55,596 nucleotides of DNA from an uncultured Pirellulaceae bacterium (GTDB taxonomy: Bacteria > Planctomycetota > Planctomycetia > Pirellulales > Pirellulaceae): NCBI GenBank assembly GCA_905480545.1, contig CAJQQR010000092.1, forward strand, positions 1 through 55,596, written 5' to 3'. Position 1 is the stretch's first letter, and the number at the start of each line of letters is the position of its first letter. Below, piece after piece: positions 44,212 to 54,200 of this stretch. The notes below the pieces were generated by a model. The model was not told where the DNA came from and made no database searches. It worked only from the letters and a program-made list of their open reading frames with translations. Made by a program: the position numbers and the translations under genes.

Positions 44212-45528
44212 TTATTCGTGTCGCAATGCCTCGATGGGATCCATGTAGGCTGCTTGTCGCGCCGGGTAGACGCCGAATACGATTCCGACGCCGAATGAGA
44301 TAAAGAGCGATAGAATAACTGACCAAGTTGCGATTCGTGGCTCGAGGTCATAAACGATTGGCGGCAAAAAATCTGGCGAAAACAATGTCACGACGTAACG
44401 AAAGCTTCGGAACAAGGGACCACACATCACGCCAAAAAGTACGCCAAGCAATCCACCACTGGCGGTCAGTACGACCGTCTCGGTTAGGAATTGGTAAATG
44501 ATGTCAACTCGTCTCGCTCCCAGTGCGCGGCGGATTCCAATCTCTCGAGTCCGTTCGGTCACTGTTGCCAACATGATGTTCATAATACCGATGCCGCCGA
44601 CCATCAATGAGATGCCGGCTATCACCACGAGCAGCACATTGAACATGGCCCGTGTTCGTTCGGCTTGACGCAAAAGCTCTTTGGGTACAACGACAGCATA
44701 ATCTTCCTGGTCGTGGTATGTCTCCAGGAGATTTTGAATAATCGCAGCAGTTTCATCGACCTCTTTAATGGTTTCGACGCCAACGGTAATTTGACTTAAC
44801 TCAACTTGTTCTCCTTGAAAGTCTCCTCCGACACGCCGCATTACTAAATCACCAACTCGTTGTCGCAATGTTTTCAGGGGAATGTAGGCGTCCATGTTGT
44901 AGTCGCGGGCATCCAAACTGCCGCCAATCGATGCGGAAGCCGTTCGCTTCTTCGTCAATCCAATAACAACATAAAACTCACTACCAACCCAAATCGTTTT
45001 TCCGATTGGATTCTCATAGGGAAATAGTCGTTTGGCGGTATCGGCAGCGAGGACGATGTTCTTTTTTCCGCGATCACTAAGATGCAGCCATCGCCCCCGT
45101 TCAATTTGAAGTCGATTTAGTTCAAGGTGCTCTTCAACGCAACCGACCAAGACCGCATCCGCCGTTTTGTCATCACGCCTCAGTTCAAAACGGACTTCAC
45201 GCATTGGAATCGCGTTTTTGATTGAATCAACATTTGCGACCACTCGGTCAAAATCCTTACGGAGTAGTCCGTAAACTTTTACCTTGCCCGATGGATCTGA
45301 GCCACTCGTTGTTGATGAGGGTTTCTTCGTTCGAAGAATGATATTGGTCGCTCCGAGTTCCTTGATTTGCTCCTGAGCCCGATAGCTAACGCCCTCACCC
45401 ATTGCGACCAGCCAAATGACGGTCGATGTGCCGATGAATATGCCAAGCGCCGCCAACCCAGCTCGCATTTTTTGCAGCAGAAGGCTCTTCAGACCAAGTT
45501 GAACCGTTTGTGGGAAGGTGCTTTTCAT
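44212..45528 (-). CDS. ABC transporter permease, MacB/FtsX type
   Basis: 438-residue permease. It has an N-terminal membrane segment (LLLQKMRAGLAALGIFIGTSTVIWLVAMGEG), a large periplasmic MacB core (residues about 50-290), and three C-terminal membrane segments with GIGIMNIMLATVTERTREIGIRRALGARR, the FtsX/MacB signature. The tail PARQAAYMDPIEALRHE is also typical. It exports lipids, peptides or siderophore-like molecules together with a HlyD-type adaptor. The two adaptor genes lie just upstream (16-bp frame gap to the nearest), but no ATPase gene is present in the window. ATG 45528 chosen over a start at 45549. Confidence 0.93.
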   Translation of the reverse strand: MKSTFPQTVQLGLKSLLLQKMRAGLAALGIFIGTSTVIWLVAMGEGVSYRAQEQIKELGATNIILRTKKPSSTTSGSDPSGKVKVYGLLRKDFDRVVANVDSIKNAIPMREVRFELRRDDKTADAVLVGCVEEHLELNRLQIERGRWLHLSDRGKKNIVLAADTAKRLFPYENPIGKTIWVGSEFYVVIGLTKKRTASASIGGSLDARDYNMDAYIPLKTLRQRVGDLVMRRVGGDFQGEQVELSQITVGVETIKEVDETAAIIQNLLETYHDQEDYAVVVPKELLRQAERTRAMFNVLLVVIAGISLMVGGIGIMNIMLATVTERTREIGIRRALGARRVDIIYQFLTETVVLTASGGLLGVLFGVMCGPLFRSFRYVVTLFSPDFLPPIVYDLEPRIATWSVILSLFISFGVGIVFGVYPARQAAYMDPIEALRHE

Positions 45529-45564
45529 GTTTCGTTTTAGAAGAATCAATCCGATTGTATTCTT

Positions 45565-47094
45565 TTACTTTGCAGCCTTTCCCGTCGATTTTTCACCTTG
45601 CTTTTCTTTTTCAGCGGTCGATTCTGATTCTCCATTCGCACTGCCGCTCGGTTGTAAAACTTCTTGTTGAGCTTCATCGATATGTGCCAGCGGATTGAGT
45701 ATCACCTCATCCCCTTCGGCAACACCACCCTTCACCACAATGAATACATCATTGGTGTCACCAAGTTGCAACAATCGACGTTTGACTCCGGAGGCTGTTT
45801 TCACCCAACAAAAGGTACCCTTCTCCGTTTCTACGACAGCCGAAACCGGGATTTTGATCACGTTTTCATGCTTTGCAAGAATGACTTCCACCTCAGCGCT
45901 CATACCTGGCTTTAACCCTTTGCCATCCTTCAATTCGATAATCGTATCGTACTTCACAACGTTTCCCGTCCACCAACCTGCGGGCCGAGTCACTGCTGCT
46001 ACGGATGAGACTTCCGCATCAAGCGTTTCGTTGGGAAGCGTCACAATCGCGGCAAGCCCGGGACCAACTTTGTCGACGATCGACTCATGTATCCCAACTT
46101 TAACTTGCATTTGATTCAAGTCTGGCATCAGCAAGAGGACTTGGTCTTTGTGGACTGTCGCTCCTTCCTCAATATCTGGAGCGTCTTTCCATTGTGCTGC
46201 AGACGGATAAATCACCAATCCATCGCGGGGTGCCTTGATGATGCAAAACTCATATTCTTCGAGAGCGCGATCACGTCTGGATGCATCAGCTTTTGCGCGT
46301 TCCGACTCGGCATCGAAGCTTGCTTGGGCGGCCTTAAGGTTGCCTTTCAGCGTTTCAAGTTGTTCTGCTTTTGTGAAATTTTTGAGCACATCAATTTCAG
46401 TTTGCTTTGCAATCACAGCATGGTTGGCTCGAAGTCTCGTGATCGCACGCTGTTCCATTTCCATTCCTCCCACAAAACCCTTCTCTTTTTTCAGGGCCGA
46501 AAATCGAATCCAGTCATCCGCTGAACGCAAATTTGATTTGGTCACTGAAAGCTCCTTTTCGAGAGTCATCAATTGGGTTTTGTATCGCCCTTCAAGATAT
46601 TCATTAATCGCAAGTTTCGCACTTTCCAGATTACCTTTCAGTCGTTCGGCGGATGAGCGTGTCAGGTGCGCAAATTTCGTTCGCTCGTCAATGGCTTCTT
46701 CGATTGCAAAGGTATCGAGGCGAATGAGCACGTCGCCTTTTTTTACTTTCGTCCCCCCCTCGACCACATAAATAATTGTATTTTGACCGCGTACACGACA
46801 TTTGACTTCCGTGTTTTCAGAGCTTTCCAGCGTGCCCTGTTCGATTACGGAAATAATGACATTTCCTCGTTTGATCTTGTGCGTAATCGCTTTTTCAATT
46901 CCGGCACGGGCCGAATCTTTTGGGACCATATAGATAACTGCCACGATCAATGCGAGAGAGCCGATCCCAATGATCATCCACATGAACCGCCGTCCGGTTG
47001 CCATCTTCATACGCGAACTTGGCAGCGGGTTGGTGGGTTCCTGTGGCGATCGCCCGCTGGAATTACCATGATTTGGAAGCACGCTAGTTGCCAC
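45565..47094 (-). CDS. HlyD/MacA-type periplasmic adaptor
   Basis: 509-residue efflux adaptor. One membrane anchor (about 37-56) is followed by a lipoyl-like half (VIEQGTLESSENTEVKC), a coiled-coil hairpin (about 130-270), the second lipoyl half (IIKAPRDGLVIYPSAAQW), a beta-barrel, and a membrane-proximal domain (VKIPVSAVVETEKGTFCWV). The tail is Glu/Lys/Ser-rich. It links the MacB-type permease to an outer-membrane channel. The start is GTG 47094. It is about half identical by eye to the adaptor at 47168, whose hairpin carries a cytochrome insertion that this one lacks. Same operon as the permease. Confidence 0.92.
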   Translation of the reverse strand: MATSVLPNHGNSSGRSPQEPTNPLPSSRMKMATGRRFMWMIIGIGSLALIVAVIYMVPKDSARAGIEKAITHKIKRGNVIISVIEQGTLESSENTEVKCRVRGQNTIIYVVEGGTKVKKGDVLIRLDTFAIEEAIDERTKFAHLTRSSAERLKGNLESAKLAINEYLEGRYKTQLMTLEKELSVTKSNLRSADDWIRFSALKKEKGFVGGMEMEQRAITRLRANHAVIAKQTEIDVLKNFTKAEQLETLKGNLKAAQASFDAESERAKADASRRDRALEEYEFCIIKAPRDGLVIYPSAAQWKDAPDIEEGATVHKDQVLLLMPDLNQMQVKVGIHESIVDKVGPGLAAIVTLPNETLDAEVSSVAAVTRPAGWWTGNVVKYDTIIELKDGKGLKPGMSAEVEVILAKHENVIKIPVSAVVETEKGTFCWVKTASGVKRRLLQLGDTNDVFIVVKGGVAEGDEVILNPLAHIDEAQQEVLQPSGSANGESESTAEKEKQGEKSTGKAAK

Positions 47095-47167
47095 GAATAC
47101 GTCTCACTGTAATGAGTTGATAAATATTGAACTGAGTGAAATAAAAACGTTGAGTGATCGTGTTGGG

Positions 47168-48949
47168 TTATGGTTTGGAGGTGTAGGATTCGTCATCAAG
47201 CGAACTTTGGACTTCATCCTGGGCTTCGTCGATATGGGCCAGTGGGTTCATGATGACTTCATCGCCTTCTATTAATCCATCTTTGACAACAATAAAAACA
47301 TCGTTGCTGTCTCCAAGCTTTATGGTTCTACGCTTGGGACCTTCCGGCGTTGCAATCCAACAGAAGGTTCCCTTCTCGGTTTCAATTACTGCTGCGACTG
47401 GAATAGTCAGAACGTTTTGGTGCTCTGCCAACACGATTTCGACTTCAGCGCTCATTCCCGGCTTCAGACCTTCGGTGGCTGGAAGCTCAATGATTGTGTC
47501 ATACTTGACGACGTTGCCAGTCCACCAGCCGGCCGGTTTGGTTACATTGGCAACTGAAGATACTTTCGCTTCGATGACTCGGTCGGTCAAAGTGACTTTC
47601 GCCTTGCAGCCTGCGTCAAGTCGATCGATGATGGATTCATGAACGCCAACTTTGACTTGCATCTTGTCGAGATCCGGCATCAGCAAAAGAACTTGATCCA
47701 TACGGACAGTCGCGCCCTCGGTGATGTCGGGCGTGGCTTTCCATTCAGCTGCGGAGGGGTAAATCACAAGTCCATCGCGTGGTGCGTAGATCACGCAGTC
47801 TTCTAGCTCCTGACTGACACGCTTTAAACGGCCCTCATCCATTTTTAGGCCTGAATCATCGGCCTGCAGTTTCGATTTCGTTGCGGTGACTTCTCCACGC
47901 AAAGTAGCCAGTTCCATTCCTTTTGTGTATTTTTCAAGGACCGCCAATTCTGTTTTCTTTACACTTAGCTCCAACGCGTTTTGCTTCACCAGAAATTCGT
48001 CCGCTTCCCATTCCAGTTTGCTTAAAAAGCCCTTTAAAAAAAGCTTCGTCGAACGATCGAGGATTTCTTTGCTTCGCTTAAGTCGCAGTTCCGCAATTTC
48101 AATGGCTTGTTGTATTGTCTGCTGCTGTGCATTGAATCGCCCTGTAGCATTACCCTCAGAATTTGTCCCTTTTTGACTCGCTTCAGCGGCAACTAAACGT
48201 TTTGCCCAGTCAACCAGTAACTTCCGGTCTGCAGCTGTGGGTTCCGGTTGGTCCTTCGGGGGCATTTCGCCTTTTTCCAGTTTTGAAATCATCGCCCGCC
48301 ATGGCTCAATGTTGTTCCATATGTCAACCATCGACGTGAATCGCTCTAAATCAAGCTCGCCTTCTTGTGTTTTTTGCGAATGACAATTAACGCAGAATTG
48401 AATGAGCAGAGGCCTTATCTGGGTTGGAAACATTTCTGCATCATGATTCGGCTCATAGGCATCTAGAGCGATTTTAGCTTTTGCAACATTGGCTTTCGTT
48501 CGTTCTAAAGTGGCTCGAGCAGTGTGCACGTTCGTTTTGTTTAAACTGACATTTTCTTCAATCGCTTTTGTATCGAGCCGAACTAACTCGTCCCCTTTTT
48601 TTACAATGGTTCCAACCTCAACAACCCATGTTACGGTGTTGAATCCTCGGACTTTACTTTTGACCTCGGTATTGTTTGAGCTCTCAAGAGTGCCCTGTTC
48701 GACTATGGTCACTGCAAGATCGCCGCGGGAAATCTTGTGGGTCATGCCATTGTCAATCGTGGCGTCACCAAACGACTGCTGTAACAAGAAAGCAAGCAGA
48801 ATCAATAGGCCAATGGATCCAAACGCTATGGTTCCTCGGGTCCACCACGACGCGGATTGCCGGAATTCGCCGGGGCTCTGGACTTCAGGCAATGAAGGGG
48901 GGGGCGTTGCTGTCGGTTGATTGGTTTGTGTATCGCGTTCCAAAGTCAT
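47168..48949 (-). CDS. HlyD-type adaptor with inserted cytochrome c domain
   Basis: 593-residue adaptor paralogous to the next gene (73 bp away). The shared parts are the membrane anchor (about 40-58), TIVEQGTLESSNNTEVKSK, VIYAPRDGLVIYPSAAEW, and VLTIPVAAVIETEKGTFCW. Between residues about 167 and 262, inside the coiled-coil hairpin, sits an extra domain. It reads I-R-P-L-L-I-Q-F-C-V-N-C-H-S-Q-K-T-Q-E-G, then MISKLEKGEMPPKDQPEPT and LLVDWAKRLV. This is the planctomycete cytochrome C (PSCyt1) pattern with C-V-N-C-H at 186-190. A heme c would thus sit on a trans-envelope adaptor. Frame and flanks are intact, so this is a genuine fusion and not an assembly join. Confidence 0.9.
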   Translation of the reverse strand: MTLERDTQTNQPTATPPPSLPEVQSPGEFRQSASWWTRGTIAFGSIGLLILLAFLLQQSFGDATIDNGMTHKISRGDLAVTIVEQGTLESSNNTEVKSKVRGFNTVTWVVEVGTIVKKGDELVRLDTKAIEENVSLNKTNVHTARATLERTKANVAKAKIALDAYEPNHDAEMFPTQIRPLLIQFCVNCHSQKTQEGELDLERFTSMVDIWNNIEPWRAMISKLEKGEMPPKDQPEPTAADRKLLVDWAKRLVAAEASQKGTNSEGNATGRFNAQQQTIQQAIEIAELRLKRSKEILDRSTKLFLKGFLSKLEWEADEFLVKQNALELSVKKTELAVLEKYTKGMELATLRGEVTATKSKLQADDSGLKMDEGRLKRVSQELEDCVIYAPRDGLVIYPSAAEWKATPDITEGATVRMDQVLLLMPDLDKMQVKVGVHESIIDRLDAGCKAKVTLTDRVIEAKVSSVANVTKPAGWWTGNVVKYDTIIELPATEGLKPGMSAEVEIVLAEHQNVLTIPVAAVIETEKGTFCWIATPEGPKRRTIKLGDSNDVFIVVKDGLIEGDEVIMNPLAHIDEAQDEVQSSLDDESYTSKP

Positions 48950-49125
48950 GATCGACTGATTGTTAAAATCCTTAAAAATAACTGACTAATGAATTTTAAT
49001 TTCGTTGAGAATCGGAGGGCTCCAAAAAATCAAAATACACCAACAGATGGCTCAAGGGGCGGTTTCATTTGAATTGACTTGGATTTTGCCGTATTGGCAA
49101 TGTGTAATGAATGATCTGATGCTAC

Positions 49126-50463
49126 TTATTTTGCCGGTATTTCTTTTGGTAGAACACGATTCTCTGCGATGTGTTCTTTTAGGAAGATGGCGATCTGATG
49201 TCGTGCCGCGCGGATGTTCTGGAAATCGAGTTGAAGATTTAGCGAGTCGTAGACATGTCGGTAGACCGCTTCCATTTCCATGTTCAATTCACTCGATACG
49301 CGATCTATACAGGTGGCGTTATATTTATTCCTCTTGTTCGGATCTGCGCCGAATCGTACCAGCAATTTCACGATATCGGGTTGGCAAAAAAAACAGGCTA
49401 AATGAATCGCGGTATCACCTGACTTGTTGAGGTGTTCTATATCCGCCCCGGCCTCAACTAATAATTTTGCGACTTCCGAATGTCCGAAGATCGCCGATAA
49501 AGTGAGTGGCGTGTTTCCAGCAAGATCTTCTTCTGAATTCACGTCGGTTCCAGCAACGATGTGCTGCTTTACGGCTAGAATGTTTCCCGTGATAGCCGCT
49601 TGCCAAATGCTGATTGATGGAGGCGTTTTGCTTGCTCCAGGTCTGGGCATTGACAATAGATTCAATATTCCTGGTCTTTCGGATCGGATTCGGTTTAGAT
49701 CCAACGTTAAATTCAGTGTGCGTTCCACCTTATGGTAGTAATCTTCCAGTCGGGCGTTCCAGGCGACCGACACAAGATCGGCAGCGCTAAAGCCCAAGTT
49801 GTTGCGAACATTTGGTTTTGCTCCTGCGGACAACAAGAGTCTGACGATGTCTGTATGTCCTAAAAATGCCGCCATGTGCAAGGCGGTGTTACCTTTAGCA
49901 TCTACAAGAAAAAGTTTGGCCCCCCCGGCAATAAGGATTTCGGTTGCTTCCTTTTGATTGAAAATTGCCGACACATGTAGCGGCGTCAGCTCATCATCTG
50001 ACCTCGCGTCAACCGGCACATTCCGTTTCAGTTCACGACGAATGCCAAATAAATCACCGCGACCCGTCGCGGACCAAATGTTTTGCTCCGACCATGAAAC
50101 GCTTACTGCCAATTCACCCAATGAAGCCATTGCTTCTCTTGGCGGTGGAAAGTTTGAAACCAACAAGATCAAGAGAGTGATCGCCAAAACCGTTGAAATG
50201 CCGGACATCCATTTCCACACATTCGACGACCGACTTGGCGTGACAACAATGGACTCATCAGCCTTCTGTTTGGATTCCTCGGCTCTTTCTGTATTTAAAA
50301 ATCGTTGCGACTCTTGCCGCAGATGAGAGTCGGTTTCCGCGTGAAACAAATATTCGTCTTGAAGATCCGCATCAACTTTGAGTCCACTTTCCAGTTCCCT
50401 CACGTCTTCTTCGGATGCGATTCCCAGGAAGTATCGTTGGATTAGTTCGGTCGATTTTTTCAT
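49126..50463 (-). CDS. Probable anti-sigma factor with extracytoplasmic ankyrin repeats
   Basis: 445 residues from ATG 50463, whose A is shared with the TGA stop of the sigma factor gene (translational coupling). Residues 1-60 (LIQRYFLGIASEEDVRELES, then A-D-L-Q-D-E-Y-L-F-H) match the zinc-less anti-sigma N-terminus of FecR-type regulators. One membrane helix spans about 84-103. The outside part, where FecR would normally be, is made of ankyrin repeats (TPLHVSAIFNQKEATEILI; NTALHMAAFLGHTDIVRLLL; NTPLTLSAIFGHSEVAKLLV; DTAIHLACFFCQPDIVKLLV). These come in two blocks, each closed by an L-x-L-x-L-D-hydrophobic-x-x-I-R cap. It likely senses an envelope ligand and holds the sigma factor. Confidence 0.85.
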   Translation of the reverse strand: MKKSTELIQRYFLGIASEEDVRELESGLKVDADLQDEYLFHAETDSHLRQESQRFLNTERAEESKQKADESIVVTPSRSSNVWKWMSGISTVLAITLLILLVSNFPPPREAMASLGELAVSVSWSEQNIWSATGRGDLFGIRRELKRNVPVDARSDDELTPLHVSAIFNQKEATEILIAGGAKLFLVDAKGNTALHMAAFLGHTDIVRLLLSAGAKPNVRNNLGFSAADLVSVAWNARLEDYYHKVERTLNLTLDLNRIRSERPGILNLLSMPRPGASKTPPSISIWQAAITGNILAVKQHIVAGTDVNSEEDLAGNTPLTLSAIFGHSEVAKLLVEAGADIEHLNKSGDTAIHLACFFCQPDIVKLLVRFGADPNKRNKYNATCIDRVSSELNMEMEAVYRHVYDSLNLQLDFQNIRAARHQIAIFLKEHIAENRVLPKEIPAK

Positions 50464-51005
50464 CACGTGGCCTCCGATGCGATTCTGGCCCGAATACAGT
50501 TTGCCAGTCGTTCTCGAAGTCGCCCCAGCAACTTGTACAGTGAATTTGGCGACCGGTTTTGACATTTAGCGATTTCGACCACCGAATTGTCCGAGCGATG
50601 CGGCGCAATTAGTAATTCGCGGTGCTCTGACGAAAATCGGTTTAAGCACACATGCAACGCTCGCTCGCGACTAGTGGAGTCTTCAGCGTTGCGGCGTTCG
50701 CTACGCTCAGCAAGAGTCTCGAGCATTTGGTCACTCAATAGTGGTCGACGCGATCGAAGCTTTTCCAGCTGACGCAAGCACTTGAATCGAAGAATCACTT
50801 TCCCCCATGGTGCAAAGCCATCGACGTTTTGGAGTTGATCACGTTTTTGCCACATCGTAACACTGGTCTCTTGCAATGCCTCGTCGACCAAGTCCCAATC
50901 AGGAACGAAACTTCGCGCATAACCTCGAAACGCCGGTTCATGCTTGACCAATAACGTTAAAAAGTCGGACTCACTTAGTTCAAATTTTGGTTCTTGATTT
51001 TCCAT
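50463..51005 (-). CDS. ECF sigma-70 factor, Rhodopirellula/Verrucomicrobium family
   Basis: 180-residue alternative sigma factor. Region 2 spans about 14-80 (FLTLLVKHEPAFRGYARSFV, DLVDEALQETSVTMWQKRDQ, FAPWGKVILRFKCL). Region 4 spans about 115-175 (LNRFSSEHRELLI ... SVVEIAKCQNRSPNSLYKLLGRLRERL), with the helix-turn-helix N-S-L-Y-K-L-L. This matches the planctomycete Rhodopirellula/Verrucomicrobium sigma family. It overlaps the downstream ankyrin anti-sigma gene by one base, which fixes the partnership. ATG 51005. Target genes are unknown; neighbours are natural candidates. Confidence 0.94.
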   Translation of the reverse strand: MENQEPKFELSESDFLTLLVKHEPAFRGYARSFVPDWDLVDEALQETSVTMWQKRDQLQNVDGFAPWGKVILRFKCLRQLEKLRSRRPLLSDQMLETLAERSERRNAEDSTSRERALHVCLNRFSSEHRELLIAPHRSDNSVVEIAKCQNRSPNSLYKLLGRLRERLANCIRARIASEAT

Positions 51006-51077
51006 ACATGCTACTATCCGGCGACGCCGTCAAGACCTGCTGAAATTTAGACTGCTTTTCACCCGTGAGGTATGGGC

Positions 51078-51296
51078 TTAAGGGCTCCAGATGATTCCAA
51101 GTGCCCAGAGTGCGCCCAGAGTCATAATGATTAGCCCAGTGAATTGATAAAAGCGGTGAACTCTGTTCTCCTCACGCCATAAAAGTTTGGATCGGGCGAC
51201 CATCAGCCGGTAAACGATGAATTCGCTTTTGACGGTGCTGCAAATCAAAAAAAATAAGCCGATGATTATCATCGACAGGCCCCATACCAAATTCAT
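51078..51296 (-). CDS. Small two-helix membrane protein
   Basis: 72 residues with two membrane helices (about 4-22 and 49-69) joined by a basic, aromatic loop (V-A-R-S-K-L-L-W-R-E-E-N-R-V-H-R-F-Y). No family recognised. Its ATG at 51296 overlaps the TAA stop of the large YVTN/diheme/ankyrin gene by one base (TAATG), so the two are translationally coupled. It lies 72 bp before the sigma factor start. It could anchor or accompany the upstream exported protein. Confidence 0.75.
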   Translation of the reverse strand: MNLVWGLSMIIIGLFFLICSTVKSEFIVYRLMVARSKLLWREENRVHRFYQFTGLIIMTLGALWALGIIWSP

Positions 51297-54200
51297 TATT
51301 GTCTGCCTCGGTCTTTTTCGCGAGATTCTTTTTCGGAAGCTTGCTTCTGCAAAACCTTGGCTATATTGGGTCGATCAGTTCGAATCTTCTCCAAATCCAG
51401 TCCAAGATCGATTGAATCGTCGAGCAATTTGTAAAATCCAACCAACTCGTTGCTCCATTTTCCAGATACAACATCGATGGGTGTCTCGCCACGAGTGCTT
51501 TTCGTCGTTGTTGAAGCACCCTTTGCAAGCAATAGTTTTACAATGTCTTCGCGACAGAAAAACGCTGCAGTGTGTAACGCGGTGTTTCCATCACGGTTGG
51601 TCGCGTTGACACGCGCGCCTCGGCGAATCAGGATTTTAATTATCTCTAATTGGCCACGCATCGCTGCAAGGCTTAATGGTGTCGATCCGGAATCCCGGTG
51701 TCGTTGATTAACGACACCCCGCGGTTGCCCTTTTAGAACCTGTCGCAACTCATCAATGTCACCTCGTGTAATCGCCTGGGCAATCGCATCACGAATGTCG
51801 CGATCGTTGCCGGACCGTTGCGCGAGCAACTCTTTGACAGCGTCGAGTGACTCAACAACATTAAAGATAAATTCGTTGCTGAATTTCCCTTCTGGATTCT
51901 GGACTTGTAACAGGTGAAGGCCTGGCTCAGGCAGCGAAGTCAATTGAATATTCACCTTGTCATTGTTTTCAATCGTTACGGACCCGTTGGCACGATGGCC
52001 ATCGACGATCAATTTTGCATCTGAACGAATGTGACGACCACTAATCTTCATGGTTTGTGTACCGGGATACAGAATCGGAAATTTTTGGTGTCCACTCTGT
52101 TTCTCGATCGGTCCCAACGTCCAAATCGCGGGTTGGGGGGATTTGATCATGTCTGCATCGCTGCCATGACGGGCGGTCAATGTTCCTACAAAACTTCCAC
52201 CCGCAGCGAGCAAAATGATCTCTTGTGAACTCAGACCTTGAACGCCATCGGTTTTGCTGATGTACTTTCCGTCGATCCATTGCAGTTCGACGGAGTTGGA
52301 AACTTCATTTTTAAGCAGTCTGCCGTTTGCCTCGAGCACGACCGCGCCTTCGCTGGCCGAACGCTCAAGTGCATTCATTAGATCGATGGTGAATTCGTCT
52401 TTAGCCGTCGACTTGCTGAGTGTAACTTGTCGACCCAATGCGCCAGAGAAACCCGTGCTGCCCTCAAGGACCATGTCCCAAATTGGATTGAACCGCTGGC
52501 GATTTCCCCATGAGAATTGCCACATTTTCTTTTCGGGAATTCCTTCGTTGGCGATTCTCGCATAAAAATCAAATTCCATGATATTCAAACGCCCTTGAGG
52601 TAAAATCAGGTAGCGATCATACGCTCCTCTCCATGTGGGGGCGTCCATCCCGGTGCCAGGCGTATTGGTGCTGACCAAAAAGGGTAGACGATGGCAATCT
52701 CCGCAGACGTTGGGGCGCCGCTTTGATGGATCGTTATCACCGAGGATATGAAACAGTTCGAATCCATCACGAGCACGCTGCGTCAACTCATCGGTGTAGG
52801 GCCGGCGTTGCGCCGGAGGGAATGGAATACTCAACAGGAACGACGCCATGTCATCGCGTTGTTCAGAAGTCAATCGCCCCACCTTTTTCTCATCATTCCT
52901 CAGTGGCTCACCTTCAAACGCCATTGTTGATGCAAGCCCACCATCGATCAAATGCAGCGCACTGCTGTGCGGATCGCCCGCAACTGAGTTTGGAGGAGTA
53001 TTGCCGTGAACCTTGGCGCTATTGTTCCCGCCGTACGGATCACCCGGGATTCCGTCCCAGTGATAGGGTTCGGTATCACGAAGCCCGCGAACCGGCATGG
53101 TCGAGCGAGGCATGATTTGATCTCCGCCGGAAACAACAGGCGTTTTTAAGACCCAAAGCAGTTGATCGGTGTGTCCGTCCGGATGACAACTTGCACACGA
53201 GAACGTCCTGGTGGATGAAGCGTCAGCCGTTTCAAATGCGATGCGCCCGCGTTTAAGCACCGTGTTCGTTGGGTCTTCCAAAGTGACAGTGGAAAGAACT
53301 TTTGGCGTATCCCGATCCGTCAAGTCAACATGACTAACGGTATTTGAAACAGCGTTCAAAACCCAAGCCGATGCGAGTTGACCACTCTTTTCATGTTGCA
53401 AGGCAATTCCACGTGGTACTGAATCAACACCGATACGACCAAGAACGCGACCGCTCTTTGCATCGACGGTAAATAGCTTGTCCGAGGCCGCTGCCGAGAC
53501 TACCAGTGTTGAATCGTCCGAACTAATTTCAATCGCAAAAGGGGTTGCCAGTGCTTTTTCCGGCTGGGGATGTTGCGGCGGGAGTGGTTCCAATTCAATG
53601 CGTTCTGACGTTCCATCGTTCCCATCATCGAAATTGATTCTTGTGATTTGATTTAGGAACGCGCGATTTTCAAGTTGGCTTATGTTGTGTTTCTTGGTTC
53701 CGGCCCGACCATTCACATCGTTTCGGGCGTCCGTCTGAGCAACGAAGACGGTGCCATCCGACGCTACGGTTAAGCCATACAACAATGTTCCCAGAGAATC
53801 GACAGTTTCAATCAGTTTGTCCGTTTCGGTGTCGAAGACGAACAAATCCCGATCCGGAACGTCTGGGTGCTTCACAATGTCGACAACATGGCCGAGCGAT
53901 AAAACGTTGTTATGAGTGATCGAGTGTTCCCATGCATCGAACGTCACAAGTTCGCCGTCGATGTTTTTTCTGCTGCCCCCCGACAGCTGTGTTTTGTTGT
54001 TCGATTCAAACGGAATGACATAAAGCTTCCCGTTGCGAACGGCGATCGCGCGTGGGTCTTGGGCTGGGATTTTTAATCGATTCGTAATCTTTCGGGCCGC
54101 GACGTCGACCACGGCAATCTGGTTTTCCGATGAAAGGGCGACGTAGGCTTTTTCGTTGCTGGCAAAAGCAATCCCAACCGGTTCGTCAAACGATGTGGCT

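Noticed and set aside
44198..44215. Perfect 8-bp inverted repeat ATAATCGG/CCGATTAT as a terminator
   Set aside because: The loop is only two bases, there is no T-tract, and it overlaps the permease stop.
52741..52780. GTTCGAATCC string suggesting a tRNA T-arm
   Set aside because: It lies within the YVTN/diheme coding sequence and no acceptor or anticodon arm can be built around it.
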